Of a stretch of 59,000 nt of DNA, positions 1 to 9,281 are shown in pieces (positions within the stretch are counted from its first letter, which is position 1; the number at the start of each line of letters is the position of its first letter). Position numbers and translations under genes: made by a program. The notes under the pieces are model-generated. The model searched no databases. It was not told the DNA's origin and was given only the letters and a program-made list of their open reading frames with translations. The stretch lies in contig NZ_WHZW01000018.1 in NCBI RefSeq assembly GCF_010667685.1, positions 19,747 through 78,746 on the forward strand, in the 5' to 3' direction. Origin of the DNA: Bifidobacterium aerophilum. GTDB taxonomy: Bacteria > Actinomycetota > Actinomycetes > Actinomycetales > Bifidobacteriaceae.

Positions 1-26
1 GCGCGAGGACGCGCCGCCCGGATGGT

Positions 27-1322
27 TCAGTCGTTGGGCAGTTCCTCGGGAATGCGCGCGAGGATGGAGACCGCCTCATCAACGTCCTGTTCGGTGATGT
101 TGAGCGGCGGAGCGAGACGCAGCGCGTCCGGGGCGACTGCGTTGACGATCAGGCCGTGTTCGAGCGCCCAGTTCATGGCGGCGTGCGCGCACGGGTGCGA
201 CAGCTGGATGGCGTCGAGCAGACCGCGGCCGCGCACGGATTCGAACAGCGGATTGCCGCACTGGCGGATGCCGTCGCGCAGCTGCTTGCCGCGCTCCTCG
301 GCGTTGGCGACGAGATTCTCGCTTTCGATCACGTCGATCGTGGCGAGCGCCGCAGCCGCGCCGAGCGGGTTGCCGGCGAACGTGGAGCCATGCGAACCGG
401 GAGTGAACAGGTTGGACAGCTTCTGGCCGAAGGCGATCATGCCGCCCATCGGGAAGCCACCGGCCACACCCTTGGCGAAAGTGATGATGTCGGGTGTGAC
501 GCCGCCGGACAGGTCCTCGCGCTGGAACGAGAACCACTCGCCGGTGCGGCCCATGCCGCACTGCACCTCGTCGATGATGAGCAGCGCGCCGTGCGCGTCG
601 CACATCTGGCGGGCTTTCTTCACATAGTCGGCGCCGAGCGGACGCACGCCGGCCTCGCCTTGGATCAGTTCCATGATGACCGCGGCGACCGGGCCCTTGC
701 CATACCGGCCCTGACCGGTCTGGGCGAACGCCTCGTACAGGGCGAGCGGGTCGCCGGCCTCGACGAATTCGATGTTCGGCACGAGCGGTTCGAACGGGGT
801 GCGGATGGCCGGCTTCCAGGTGGCGGACAGCGCGCCGAGCGTGCGGCCGTGGAAGCCGTGGGTGAGCGCGATGATGCGTGCGGGCTTGCCGCCGATGGAC
901 GGCGTGGCGCCCGGCAGGGTACGGCCGTACAGCTTGGCGAGTTTGATGGCCGCCTCGTTGCCTTCGGCGCCCGAATTGCCGAAGTAGACGTGGGAGCCTT
1001 CGGGCGCGCCGGCCAGCTTGACGAGCTTGGCGGCGAGCCTGATCTGCGGTTCGGTGGCGAAGTAGTTGCTGGTGTGCGCGACCTTGGCGGCCTGTTCGCT
1101 CACGGCCTTCACCCACTTGGGGTGCGCGTAGCCGATCGAGTTGACGGCGATGCCGGCGAGGAAGTCGAGGTATTCGTTGCCGTCGACGTCCCACACGTGC
1201 GCGCCCTGACCATGGTCGAGCACGCGCAGCGGCGTGCCGAACACGTTCATGTGCACCTGGGAGTACTCCCCCAGCCATTTGGAGTCCTCGGACCCCAGCG
1301 TTTCGGTCTGTTCAGTAGCCAT
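27..1322 (-). CDS. argD: Acetylornithine aminotransferase (ArgD)
   Basis: PLP-dependent class III aminotransferase of 431 residues that converts N-acetylglutamate semialdehyde to N2-acetylornithine in arginine synthesis, in the cytoplasm. The family is recognised from the glycine-rich [13 protein letters not shown] segment, the [14 protein letters not shown] motif with the PLP-ring aspartate, and the [10 protein letters not shown] segment with the Schiff-base lysine. Length is normal. The start has a GAGGAG ribosome site and overlaps the end of argB by 11 bases, so the two are probably translationally coupled. It is the last complete gene of the leftward argCJBD operon; argF would be expected beyond the window edge. 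Confidence 0.96.
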   Translation of the reverse strand: MATEQTETLGSEDSKWLGEYSQVHMNVFGTPLRVLDHGQGAHVWDVDGNEYLDFLAGIAVNSIGYAHPKWVKAVSEQAAKVAHTSNYFATEPQIRLAAKLVKLAGAPEGSHVYFGNSGAEGNEAAIKLAKLYGRTLPGATPSIGGKPARIIALTHGFHGRTLGALSATWKPAIRTPFEPLVPNIEFVEAGDPLALYEAFAQTGQGRYGKGPVAAVIMELIQGEAGVRPLGADYVKKARQMCDAHGALLIIDEVQCGMGRTGEWFSFQREDLSGGVTPDIITFAKGVAGGFPMGGMIAFGQKLSNLFTPGSHGSTFAGNPLGAAAALATIDVIESENLVANAEERGKQLRDGIRQCGNPLFESVRGRGLLDAIQLSHPCAHAAMNWALEHGLIVNAVAPDALRLAPPLNITEQDVDEAVSILARIPEELPND

Positions 1323-2265
1323 ATGAGCTCCTCATTTCGACGCCGTCTTCGGGCACGACCATGGTACCGATGCCGGCACTGGTGAAAATCTCGTTCAGGA
1401 TGGAATGGGGCTTGCGCCCGTCGATGATGTGCGCCTGCGGCACACCGCCGTCGATGGCGCGCACGCAGGCCTCCATCTTCGGCCGCATGCCCGATTCGAG
1501 GTCGGGCAGCATGTCACGCAGGTTCTCGACGCCGATGCGGCCGATCAGCGAGTTGCGGTCCGGCCAGTCGGCGTACAGGCCGTCGACGTCGGTCAGCACC
1601 ACGAGCTTGCGGGCGCCCAGCGCCGCGGCGAGCGCGGCGGCCGCGGAATCGGCGTTGACGTTGAGTACCTCGGTCGCATCGTCCTCGTTCGGCGCGACCG
1701 ACGAGACGACCGGAATGCGCCCGGCCGCGATGAGATCCTCGACGGCCGACGCGTCGACGCTCACCACATCGCCGACCAGGCCGACGTCGGTGGGCTTGCC
1801 GTCGATGACCGGCTTGCGCTGCATGGCGGAGAACAACCCGCCGTCCTCGCCGGACAGGCCGACGGCGAGCGGGCCGTGCGCGTTGATGAGTCCGACAAGC
1901 TCGCGCGACACCTTGCCGGTCAGGACCATGCGCACCACGTCCATCGCTTCGGGCGTGGTGACGCGCAGGCCGCCCTTGAATTCGGATTTGATGCCGAGCG
2001 CCTTGAGCATCTGCGAGATCTGCGGGCCGCCGCCGTGCACGACGACCGGATGCAGGCCCACCTGACGCAGGAACACCATGTCTTCGGCGAAGCACTGCTT
2101 GAGGTGGTCGTCGATCATCGCGTTGCCGCCGTATTTGACGACGATGCGCTGACCAGCGAACTCCTCGAGCCACGGCAGCGCCTCGATGAGCACTTCGGCC
2201 TTCTGGTCGGCGCGCAGATCGGTGTGCACGTCGAAATGGAATCCTGGTCCTTTGATATCAGCCAT
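1312..2265 (-). CDS. argB: Acetylglutamate kinase (ArgB)
   Basis: Amino-acid kinase of 317 residues that phosphorylates N-acetylglutamate and is normally the arginine-feedback step of the pathway. Visible family motifs are VVKYGGNAM near the N-terminus, the VVHGGGPQI substrate and phosphate loop, and [17 protein letters not shown] in the nucleotide-binding half. The extra N-terminal helix of about 25 residues before the kinase core matches the arginine-sensitive, hexameric type of this enzyme, so feedback inhibition is likely (inference). It starts 12 bases after the argJ stop and overlaps argD downstream. Confidence 0.96.
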   Translation of the reverse strand: MADIKGPGFHFDVHTDLRADQKAEVLIEALPWLEEFAGQRIVVKYGGNAMIDDHLKQCFAEDMVFLRQVGLHPVVVHGGGPQISQMLKALGIKSEFKGGLRVTTPEAMDVVRMVLTGKVSRELVGLINAHGPLAVGLSGEDGGLFSAMQRKPVIDGKPTDVGLVGDVVSVDASAVEDLIAAGRIPVVSSVAPNEDDATEVLNVNADSAAAALAAALGARKLVVLTDVDGLYADWPDRNSLIGRIGVENLRDMLPDLESGMRPKMEACVRAIDGGVPQAHIIDGRKPHSILNEIFTSAGIGTMVVPEDGVEMRSSYGY

Positions 2266-2277
2266 TGGTATTGTCCG

Positions 2278-3447
2278 TCAGCTTTCGTAGTCCGCGTTGA
2301 TGTGAACGTATTCGTGGGTCAGGTCGTCGGTCCAGACCGTGGCCTCGGCGTCGCCGGCGTTGAGGTCGATGTCGATGTGGACCTCGCGCGGGGTCATGTC
2401 GACCTCGGACCGGTCTCGTCCGGCCCCGCCGTTCTCGCAGATGCGCACGCCGTTGACGTCGACGGTCACTTTGTTCGAGTCGTAGGGGGCGACGTCCGGC
2501 GGCACGGTGCCGAGCGAGGAGACGATGCGTCCCCAGTTCGGGTCGTTGCCGCTGATCGCGCATTTGAGCAGGTTCGACGCGGCCACGGCGCGGCCGCATG
2601 CGAGCGCGGCCTCCTCGGTGGTGGCGCCGGTGACGCTGATGCGGATGTCGTGGCTGGCGCCTTCGCCGTCGCCGATGATCTGGCGGGCGAGCGACGAGCA
2701 TGCGGCCGCGACGAGATCGTTGAACTCGTCCGGATCCGGTTCGACGCCGGAGGCGCCGGAGGCGAGCAGCAGCACCGTGTCGTTGGTGGACATGCATCCG
2801 TCGACGTCGATGCGGTTGAACGACGTGTCGACGCCGGAGGCGAGCGCGGCCTGCAGCTGGCCGGCGGAGACGACGGCGTCGGTGGTGATGACGCACAGCA
2901 TGGTGGCCAGCTGGGGCGCGATCATGCCCGAGCCCTTGACCATGCCGCCGATGCGGTAGCCGTTGCCTTCGAGTTCGACGGTCTTCGGCTTGGTGTCGGT
3001 GGTCATGATGGCGTGGGATGCGTCGGCTCCGGCCTGCGGAGTGGAGGCCAGCGCCTCATGGGCGGTCTTGGCTCCCGCGAGCACGTTGTCGAGCGGCAGC
3101 AGCTCGCCGATCAGTCCCGTGGAGCACACGGCGATGTCGCCCGCATCGGTTCCGAGCAGCGCCGCCACGGTTTCGGCGGTGGCCTGGGACTGCGCGTATC
3201 CGGCTTCGCCGGTGCACGCGTTCGCGCCGCCCGAGTTGAGGATCACGGCCTTGACGTGACCGTCGGCGACGACCTTGCGGGACCACTGCACCGGCGCCGC
3301 GCAGAAGCGGTTGGACGTGAACACGCCGGCCGCGGCATCCAGCGGACCGTTGTTGACGACGAGGGCGAGATCCTTCTTGCCTTCGACGGACGAAATGCCC
3401 GCGACCACGCCGGCCGCGGAGAAACCCTGTGCGAATGTGACGCTCAC
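2278..3447 (-). CDS. argJ: Bifunctional glutamate N-acetyltransferase / N-acetylglutamate synthase (ArgJ)
   Basis: Ornithine acetyltransferase of 389 residues that recycles the acetyl group between acetylornithine and glutamate. The frame stays open far upstream, but the real start is the GTG at 3447, where the protein begins SVTFAQGFSAAGV; it overlaps the argC stop as GTGA. The precursor self-cleaves at an Ala-Thr bond, and the motif is visible as KGSGMIAPQLATML with the catalytic threonine. NACTGEAG and DGCMSTNDT are further family signatures. ArgJ means the acetyl-recycling version of the pathway is used, so no separate ArgE deacetylase is needed. Confidence 0.95.
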   Translation of the reverse strand: MSVTFAQGFSAAGVVAGISSVEGKKDLALVVNNGPLDAAAGVFTSNRFCAAPVQWSRKVVADGHVKAVILNSGGANACTGEAGYAQSQATAETVAALLGTDAGDIAVCSTGLIGELLPLDNVLAGAKTAHEALASTPQAGADASHAIMTTDTKPKTVELEGNGYRIGGMVKGSGMIAPQLATMLCVITTDAVVSAGQLQAALASGVDTSFNRIDVDGCMSTNDTVLLLASGASGVEPDPDEFNDLVAAACSSLARQIIGDGEGASHDIRISVTGATTEEAALACGRAVAASNLLKCAISGNDPNWGRIVSSLGTVPPDVAPYDSNKVTVDVNGVRICENGGAGRDRSEVDMTPREVHIDIDLNAGDAEATVWTDDLTHEYVHINADYES

Positions 3448-4538
3448 GGTGCGACTCCGATCTTGGTAAGGCCCGCGTCTTCCGGCAGGCCGAGTGCGAT
3501 GTTCAGCGACTGGACCGCCTGTCCGGCGGTGCCGCGGTTGAGGTTGTCGATGGCGGCGAAGGCGATGATCCGCCCGGCCTTGCGGTCGGTGACGACCTGC
3601 ACGTGGGCCGCGTTCGATCCGATGATGTTGGCCGTGGCGGGCAGGACGCCCTGCGGCAGTACGTTGATGAAATCCTGGCCTTCGTATGCGTTCAGCCATG
3701 CCGCACGGATGGCGTCGTCGCTCATCGAGGCCGCCTTGGCACTCATCGGCGCGGAGACGACGGCGAGGATGCCGCGCGACATGGGCACGAGGATCGGCGT
3801 GAAGCCGAGCGCGAAACCGGACGCCGCCGAGGCGTCCTGTCCGGCCGCATGAGCGAGGTTCTGCAGGATTTCGGGAATATGGCGGTGCGTGCCGCCCACA
3901 CCGTAGGGAACGGCCGATCCGAACGCTTCGGCGGCGAGCAGGTTGGTACGCTTGAGGTTCTTTCCTGCGCCCGAATAGCCGACCGCCAGATCGGCGACCA
4001 GCCCCTTGGGTTCCACGAGTCCTTCGGCGACGCCCGGCTGCATGGCCAGCGTCGTGGCGGTCACGTTGCAGCCCGGGCCGGCGATGCGCTTGACCCCGGC
4101 GAGGCGCTCGCGCTGGCGGCGATACGCACCGGAGTCGTCCTTGCCGAGGATCAGCTCGGGCATGCCATACGTCCAATGCTCGTAGAAATCGCCGCCGTAG
4201 TAGTCGTCCCATGCGGACTTCTCCTCGAGACGGTGATCCGCTCCCAGATCGACGACCACCGCGTCGGGGTCGAGCTGGGCGGCCAACGCGCCGGAGGCGC
4301 CATGCGGCAATGCGAGGATGATCACGTCATGACCGTTCAGCACGTCGGCGGTGGTGTCCTCCACCGTCAGATCGGCCAGTTGGGGAATATGCGGCATATG
4401 TTTGCCGAGCTTGTCCCCCACCGACGAATGCCCGGCCACGCAGGTCACTTCGAAATCGGGGTGCGCGGCGAGGATGCGCAGCGCCTCACCGCCGGCGTAT
4501 CCGGTCGCACCCGCCACGGCCACGGTATATTTCGCCAT
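3444..4538 (-). CDS. argC: N-acetyl-gamma-glutamyl-phosphate reductase (ArgC)
   Basis: NADP-dependent reductase of 364 residues that makes N-acetylglutamate semialdehyde. The N-terminal nucleotide-binding loop reads AVAGATGYAGGEALR, and the active-site cysteine lies in AGPGCNVTAT. I start it at the ATG at 4538 (MAKYTVAVAG) because it has an AAGGAAAAG ribosome site; an in-frame ATG at 4586 would add 16 residues and run into the ARG-box region. It is the first gene of the leftward argCJBD operon and shares a 4-base overlap with argJ. Confidence 0.95.
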   Translation of the reverse strand: MAKYTVAVAGATGYAGGEALRILAAHPDFEVTCVAGHSSVGDKLGKHMPHIPQLADLTVEDTTADVLNGHDVIILALPHGASGALAAQLDPDAVVVDLGADHRLEEKSAWDDYYGGDFYEHWTYGMPELILGKDDSGAYRRQRERLAGVKRIAGPGCNVTATTLAMQPGVAEGLVEPKGLVADLAVGYSGAGKNLKRTNLLAAEAFGSAVPYGVGGTHRHIPEILQNLAHAAGQDASAASGFALGFTPILVPMSRGILAVVSAPMSAKAASMSDDAIRAAWLNAYEGQDFINVLPQGVLPATANIIGSNAAHVQVVTDRKAGRIIAFAAIDNLNRGTAGQAVQSLNIALGLPEDAGLTKIGVAP

Positions 4539-4577
4539 GTCGTTGCTCTTTTCCTTGACGTTCGACAACTTCAGGCC

Positions 4578-4616
4578 ACTATACACTTTATGCAGTACAT
4601 TGCATAACTATGCAGT
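4578..4616 (-). promoter_or_regulatory. Tandem ARG boxes (ArgR operator) upstream of argC
   Basis: Two 18-base boxes (4578-4595 and 4599-4616) separated by 3 bases, the layout bound by ArgR hexamers. The argC-distal box is a near-perfect inverted repeat with TGCATA and TATGCA arms around AC. The other box keeps one good half, TTTATGCAG. The site lies 40 to 78 bases before the argC start, as expected for arginine repression. Assignment rests on spacing, symmetry and position. Confidence 0.7.
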
Positions 4617-4657
4617 GTCGAACGTTCACATGACGACACGGCGGGGAACGGCACGGA

Positions 4658-5314
4658 TCAGGCCGATACCGTGGTGCCTCCGCCGCTGCCGTCGCCGGAT
4701 CCGCCGTTCAGCATGTTCAGCATCTCCTGGTAGTAGTCGAGCATGCTCATGCCGTTGATCGCCAGCCATACGACCATGATCGTGTAGAACACGTTGACGA
4801 ACACGGCAATGAATCCCAGCCAGAATCCCTTCATGTGGTAGAGCCGGGTGCGTCGCATCGACACCCCGCCCATGATGGCGGGCAGGACGGGAACGGGGAA
4901 CAGCAGCGCGCAGATCAGCGAGACGATCGACAGCGGGTCCCAGCGTCCGTACAGCGGGTTCTGGTTCGGATCGTTGACGTCGATGCCGTTGACGTACTGC
5001 GGCGTATGCGGATATGCGGGCGGCTGCTGCATCGGAGTGCCATACGGCACGCCGTACGGGTTCCCGTTCGGGGTTCCCCACAGATTCGAACCATGCTGAA
5101 CCGGCTGTTGCATGGCCGGCGGCATCTGTTGCGCAACCGGCTGTCCGGCCTGCGCCTGTGCACCGTCGACCGGTTTCGCCTCGGGCTTGCCGTAGACGTA
5201 CGGATCATACCCCGCCGGATACTGGTTGGCCATCGCACCGTATTCCGGCTGGTGGTACTGCCCGTACTGCGGCGCGCCGGACCGGGCGCCGTCGTCGTTC
5301 TGGGTATCGGTCAT
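4658..5314 (-). CDS. Proline/glutamine/tyrosine-rich protein with C-terminal membrane segments
   Basis: Protein of 218 residues with no catalytic motif that I recognise. The first 125 residues are low-complexity and rich in Pro, Gln, Tyr and Gly (YGVPYGTPMQQPP). They are followed by two hydrophobic segments (about residues 128-150 and 164-187) and a short Gly/Ser-rich tail. This architecture matches DUF4190-type proteins common in actinobacteria; function unknown. The start at 5314 (MTDTQNDD) has an AGGAAAG ribosome site, while an upstream in-frame ATG at 5431 would overlap the pheT terminator region. It lies between pheT and argC with its own promoter space. Confidence 0.75.
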   Translation of the reverse strand: MTDTQNDDGARSGAPQYGQYHQPEYGAMANQYPAGYDPYVYGKPEAKPVDGAQAQAGQPVAQQMPPAMQQPVQHGSNLWGTPNGNPYGVPYGTPMQQPPAYPHTPQYVNGIDVNDPNQNPLYGRWDPLSIVSLICALLFPVPVLPAIMGGVSMRRTRLYHMKGFWLGFIAVFVNVFYTIMVVWLAINGMSMLDYYQEMLNMLNGGSGDGSGGGTTVSA

Positions 5315-5391
5315 GATCCCGCTTTCCTGTGAAGATCGAATATGGTCCGCATGCAGGCGCACGCGGACGCACGAATATGGACACATACGAT

Positions 5392-5426
5392 TATGGGGCC
5401 TTGCCGCGTTCACGGCAAAGCCCCAT
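5392..5426 (-). terminator. Hairpin terminator after pheT
   Basis: Inverted repeat TATGGGGCCTTGCCG / CGGCAAAGCCCCATA with a 5-6 base loop and one mismatch, 12 bases beyond the pheT stop. The outer pairs are A/T. It can serve the leftward pheST transcript. Confidence 0.7.
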
Positions 5427-5437
5427 ATCATCGTGGA

Positions 5438-8044
5438 TCAGGCGCGCAGCTGGGCGCCGAGTTCGCCGGCCTTGTCGACGATCGCCTTACGGATCGCCTC
5501 GCTATCCTCGGCCGTCAGCGTCCTGTCGGGCGCACGGAACACGACGGCGAACGCGAGCGACTTGAGCCCCTCGCCGATCTGGTCGCCGGTGAACACGTCG
5601 AACAGTTCGATCGATTCCAGCGCGTCGCCAGCGGCCTCGCGGATCACGGCCTCAAGACGGTCGGCGCTCACCGTGGTCGGCACGGTGAAGGCCAGATCCT
5701 GCTTGACCGGCGGGAACGTGGAGATCGGCTTGGCCTGCACCGGCTTGCCGTCGAGCGTGCCGAACAGCGCGTCAAGGTCGAGCTCGAACGCCGCGGAGTG
5801 CGCCGGGAAGCCGAGCGCCTCGTTGACGTGCGGGTGCAGTTCGCCGACCATGCCGACGAACGCGTCTCCCGCCATCACGCGGGCGGCGCGGCCCGGGTGC
5901 CACTGCGCGGGCACGTCGACGGCGGCCGGCTGGTCGAAGGTCAGGTCGGCGCCCAGACGGTCGGCGATGCGGCGCACCGCTTCGACGGCGTCGCTCCAGT
6001 CGACGGCGCGCTTGCCGCCGAGCCAGCCGGAGTTCTCGGCCAGACCGGTCAGGATGCCGGCGACGTGCATCGGCTGGACGGGCAGGCCGGCGTCGAGCGC
6101 GGCGAGCTGCTCGTCGGTCGGCTTGACGCCGCCCGGCAAAGCCGGGATGGCGGGCGCGTTCGGATCCCACAGATAGACGTGGCCGATCTCGTACAAGCTG
6201 ACGTTCTCAAGGCCGCGGCGCAGGTTGAGCTGCACGGTGCCGGCGAGGGTGGGCAGGATGTCGCGGCGCAGGTACGGACGGTTGCCGGCCAGGGGGTTGG
6301 CGACCTCGACGCTCACGGGCTTGATGGCCTCGGGATCGTACGAGAACTCCTTGTATTCCTCGTCGCCGACGAACGGGTAGCTCAGCGCCTCGACCATGCC
6401 GTATTCGGCCAGCTCGTTGGCGACCTCGCGACGGTGACGCTGCTCGGAGGTCAGTCCGACGGTGCCTTCGACCGGCGCCGGCGGCACGGTGACCGGGATC
6501 TCGTCGTAGCCGACGAGTCGGGCCACTTCCTCGACCAGGTCGCACGGCTCGTTGAGGTCCGGGCGCCAGCTCGGCGCGGTCACGGAGAACTCGCCGTTGC
6601 CGCCGCCGGCCACACGGCAGCCGATGTCGGTGAGGATGTCGCTGATGCGGTTCACGTCGAGGTTCAGGCCGGCCACGCGGGCGACCTCGGAGGCCTTGAA
6701 GTGGATCGGACGACGGAACACGACATTGTTGACGTCGGCCGGGTGTTCGCTCGGCTCGCCGTCGCCGTAGCGCGACAGCAGGTCGGCGGCCATCTGCGCG
6801 GCGGCCGGCTGCAGCTGCGTATCGACGCCGCGTTCGAAACGACGGGACGCCTCGGACGGGATCTTGTGGCGACGGGCCGAACGGGCGATCGTCACCTGGT
6901 CGAAGTGCGCGGCTTCGAGCAGGATGTTCTTGGTATCCGCGGTGACCTCGCCGTACAGGCCGCCCATTACGCCGGCCAGGCCGAGGATGCGCGAACCGCG
7001 TTCGCCGTTCGGCGAATCGGTGATGAGCAGGTCCTCGGGGCTCAGGTCGTGGTTCTTGCCGTCGAGCGTGGTGAGCTTCTCGCCTTCATGAGCGCGACGC
7101 ACGACGATCGGGCCTTCGATCTTGTCGAGATCGTAGGCGTGCATCGGCTGGCCGAGGTCGAGCATCACGTAGTTGGTGACGTCCACGGCGAGCGAGATCG
7201 AACGCATGCCGGCGCGCACGAGACGGCGGCGCATCCAGTTCGGCGTGTGCGCGGACGGGTTGAAGCCGCGCACGGCGCGGGCATAGTAGCGGTCGCAGCC
7301 GGGAACGCCGTGGATCGGGTTGTCGTCCTCGATCTGCACTTCGATGTCCGGGGTGATGTTCGGGTCGCCGGTGACGGCCGGGGCCTTCTCGTTCAGCTCG
7401 ACCGCGGGATCGACGTAGGCCGCGCCGGTCGAATGATGGTATTCGCGCGCGACACCACGGTAGGAGAACGCGTAGCCGCGATCCGGCGTGATGTTGATCT
7501 CGAGCAGCGGCTGGTCGAGGTGCAGCAGGTGCATCGCGTCGTCGCCGGGCTTCAAGGCCTCGTATTCGGCCGGGGTGAAGCCGTAGTTGCGCAGCAGGAT
7601 GATGCCGTCGTGGTTGTCGCCGAGTCCGAGCTCACGCTCGGAGGCGCACATGCCGTTGGAGATGTGGCCGTAGGTCTTGCGCGGTTCGATCTTGAAGTCG
7701 CCGGGCAGCACGGCTCCCGGCAGGGTCACGACGACCTTCTCGCCGGCGGCCATGTTCGGCGCGCCGCAGATGATGCCGCGCGGCACCTTGTTGCCGTTCT
7801 CGTCGGTCTCGTTCCATTCGTCGCCGCAGTCGACATGGCACCAGTTGATGACCTTGCCGTTCTTCTGCGGTTCCGGGGTCGCGTCGACGACGTAGCCGAC
7901 GACGATCGGGCCGGTGACCTGGGAGGCGTGGATCTCCTCCTCCTCAAGGCCGACCTTGACGAGGTCCTTGGCGAGCTGCTCGTAGGTAAGGCCTTCGGGA
8001 ACCTCGACGTGGTCCTTGAGCCAATCGATATCGATCATGGGCAT
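5438..8044 (-). CDS. pheT: Phenylalanyl-tRNA synthetase beta subunit
   Basis: The 868-residue beta subunit of the (alpha-beta)2 enzyme that charges tRNA-Phe. The N-terminal WLKDHVEVPEG region leads into the EMAP/OB-type tRNA-binding domain (CHVDCGDEW..ICGAPNM, about residues 50-150). The B3/B4 editing region carries MRSISLAVDVTNYVMLDLGQPMHAYD, and the B5 domain and C-terminal ferredoxin-like anticodon-binding domain (FPPVKQDLAFTVP to the end) follow. Full length. It begins 8 bases after the pheS stop, whose region supplies a GGGGAG ribosome site. Confidence 0.97.
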   Translation of the reverse strand: MPMIDIDWLKDHVEVPEGLTYEQLAKDLVKVGLEEEEIHASQVTGPIVVGYVVDATPEPQKNGKVINWCHVDCGDEWNETDENGNKVPRGIICGAPNMAAGEKVVVTLPGAVLPGDFKIEPRKTYGHISNGMCASERELGLGDNHDGIILLRNYGFTPAEYEALKPGDDAMHLLHLDQPLLEINITPDRGYAFSYRGVAREYHHSTGAAYVDPAVELNEKAPAVTGDPNITPDIEVQIEDDNPIHGVPGCDRYYARAVRGFNPSAHTPNWMRRRLVRAGMRSISLAVDVTNYVMLDLGQPMHAYDLDKIEGPIVVRRAHEGEKLTTLDGKNHDLSPEDLLITDSPNGERGSRILGLAGVMGGLYGEVTADTKNILLEAAHFDQVTIARSARRHKIPSEASRRFERGVDTQLQPAAAQMAADLLSRYGDGEPSEHPADVNNVVFRRPIHFKASEVARVAGLNLDVNRISDILTDIGCRVAGGGNGEFSVTAPSWRPDLNEPCDLVEEVARLVGYDEIPVTVPPAPVEGTVGLTSEQRHRREVANELAEYGMVEALSYPFVGDEEYKEFSYDPEAIKPVSVEVANPLAGNRPYLRRDILPTLAGTVQLNLRRGLENVSLYEIGHVYLWDPNAPAIPALPGGVKPTDEQLAALDAGLPVQPMHVAGILTGLAENSGWLGGKRAVDWSDAVEAVRRIADRLGADLTFDQPAAVDVPAQWHPGRAARVMAGDAFVGMVGELHPHVNEALGFPAHSAAFELDLDALFGTLDGKPVQAKPISTFPPVKQDLAFTVPTTVSADRLEAVIREAAGDALESIELFDVFTGDQIGEGLKSLAFAVVFRAPDRTLTAEDSEAIRKAIVDKAGELGAQLRA

Positions 8045-8052
8045 GGGCTATC

Positions 8053-9108
8053 TCACTCCCCCATCACAAACTGTTCGCTGAATCGCACGTCGCCCTCGAC
8101 GAGGTCGTGCATGTCGTTGATGTCGTGGCGCAGCAGCAGCGTGCGCTCCACGCCGACGCCGAACGCGAAGCCGGTGTACACGTCCGGGTCGATGCCGGCG
8201 GACTTGAGCACGTTCGGGTTGACCATGCCGCAACCGCCCCATTCGAGCCAGCCCGGGCCGCCCTTCTTGTCGGGGAACCACAGGTCGAGCTCGGCGCTCG
8301 GCTCGGTGAACGGGAAGTAGCTCGGGCGCAGGCGGGTCTTGGCTTCGGGGCCGAACATGGCGACGGCGAGCTTGTCGAGCACGCCCTTGAGGTCGGCCAT
8401 GGTCAGGTGCTTGTCGACGGCGAGCGCCTCGCACTGGTGGAACACCGGCGTGTGGGTGGCGTCAAGCTCGTCGGTGCGGAACACGCGGCCCGGGGAGGCG
8501 ATGTACAGCGGCACGCCGCGGGTGATGAGGGCGCGCACCTGGTCGGACGAGGTCTGCGTGCGCACGACCATGTTGCTGCCGACGAAGCCGGCGGCGTCCT
8601 TGGCCTGATTGCCCTTGACGTAGAACGTGTCCTGCATCTGGCGGGCCGGATGATCCGGGCCGAAGTTCAGGGCGTCGAAGTTGTACCATTCGGTCTCCAC
8701 TTCGGGACCGGCGGAGATCTGCCAGCCCATCGAGGTGAAGAAGTCCTCGATGTCCTCGATCACGCGGGAGATCGGGTGGCGGGCGCCGAGCGGCTTGCGC
8801 TCGACCGGCAGCGTCATGTCGACGGTCTCGGCGGCAAGCGCCTTGGATTCCTCGTCGGCCTTGACCTGGGCCTCCTTGGCGCCGAACGCGCGGCCGAAGT
8901 CGGCGCGCAGCTTGCCCATGAGCTTGCCGGCGTCCTTCTTCTGGTCGACCGGCAGCGATCCGATGGCCTTGCTGGCCTGGGTCAGCGCCGTAATGACCTC
9001 GCTTTTGACGGCTTTCAATTCCTCCGAGCTGGAGGCGTTCTCGATGTTGGCGATGCCACGGGTGACCGCATCGGTCACCGCCTGGGCATCGAACTGCACT
9101 TGAGCCAC
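8053..9108 (-). CDS. pheS: Phenylalanyl-tRNA synthetase alpha subunit
   Basis: Catalytic alpha subunit of 351 residues. The coiled-coil arm (about residues 1-90) is followed by class II synthetase motifs: HPISRVIEDIEDFFTSMGW, the HPARQMQDTFYV segment, GRVFRTDELDATHTPVFHQCEAL and the C-terminal GFAFGVGVERTLLLRH motif 3. The frame is open upstream, but the GTG at 9108 (protein MAQVQFDAQAV) has an AAGGAAAGG ribosome site at good spacing and gives the normal family length. Operon with pheT. Confidence 0.96.
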   Translation of the reverse strand: MAQVQFDAQAVTDAVTRGIANIENASSSEELKAVKSEVITALTQASKAIGSLPVDQKKDAGKLMGKLRADFGRAFGAKEAQVKADEESKALAAETVDMTLPVERKPLGARHPISRVIEDIEDFFTSMGWQISAGPEVETEWYNFDALNFGPDHPARQMQDTFYVKGNQAKDAAGFVGSNMVVRTQTSSDQVRALITRGVPLYIASPGRVFRTDELDATHTPVFHQCEALAVDKHLTMADLKGVLDKLAVAMFGPEAKTRLRPSYFPFTEPSAELDLWFPDKKGGPGWLEWGGCGMVNPNVLKSAGIDPDVYTGFAFGVGVERTLLLRHDINDMHDLVEGDVRFSEQFVMGE

Positions 9109-9131
9109 GAGCACCCTTTCCTTGACTTGCA

Positions 9132-9166
9132 ACCTTGAGCATGGCGCAAAGCCATGCGTTTCAAGC
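9132..9166 (-). promoter_or_regulatory. Hairpin in the pheS leader
   Basis: Inverted repeat GCATGGC / GCCATGC (loop GCAAA on the plus strand), extended by CTTGA / TCAAG across a small bulge, ending about 20 bases before the pheS ribosome site. A TTTAAT box that could be a -10 lies just upstream at 9171-9176. The stem could be an operator or a translational control hairpin. I see no T-box features. Confidence 0.45.
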
Positions 9167-9281
9167 ATTAAACCAATCTCACATTGTCCCCATACGACTC
9201 GACATAGGAGCCCGCCAACCGGCATCCCACGTACCGTCCATTCCCTCCGGGCGACCTTAGCCGGCTCGGGGACGGCGTCGG

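Noticed and set aside
1405..3852. Long open frame on the plus strand opposite argB, argJ and argC
   Set aside because: Typical GC-rich antisense frame; rich in Arg, Gly and Val, no family pattern, and the opposite strand codes well-known enzymes.
5342..8320. 992-residue open frame opposite pheT
   Set aside because: Low-complexity antisense reading of pheT without ribosome site or motif.
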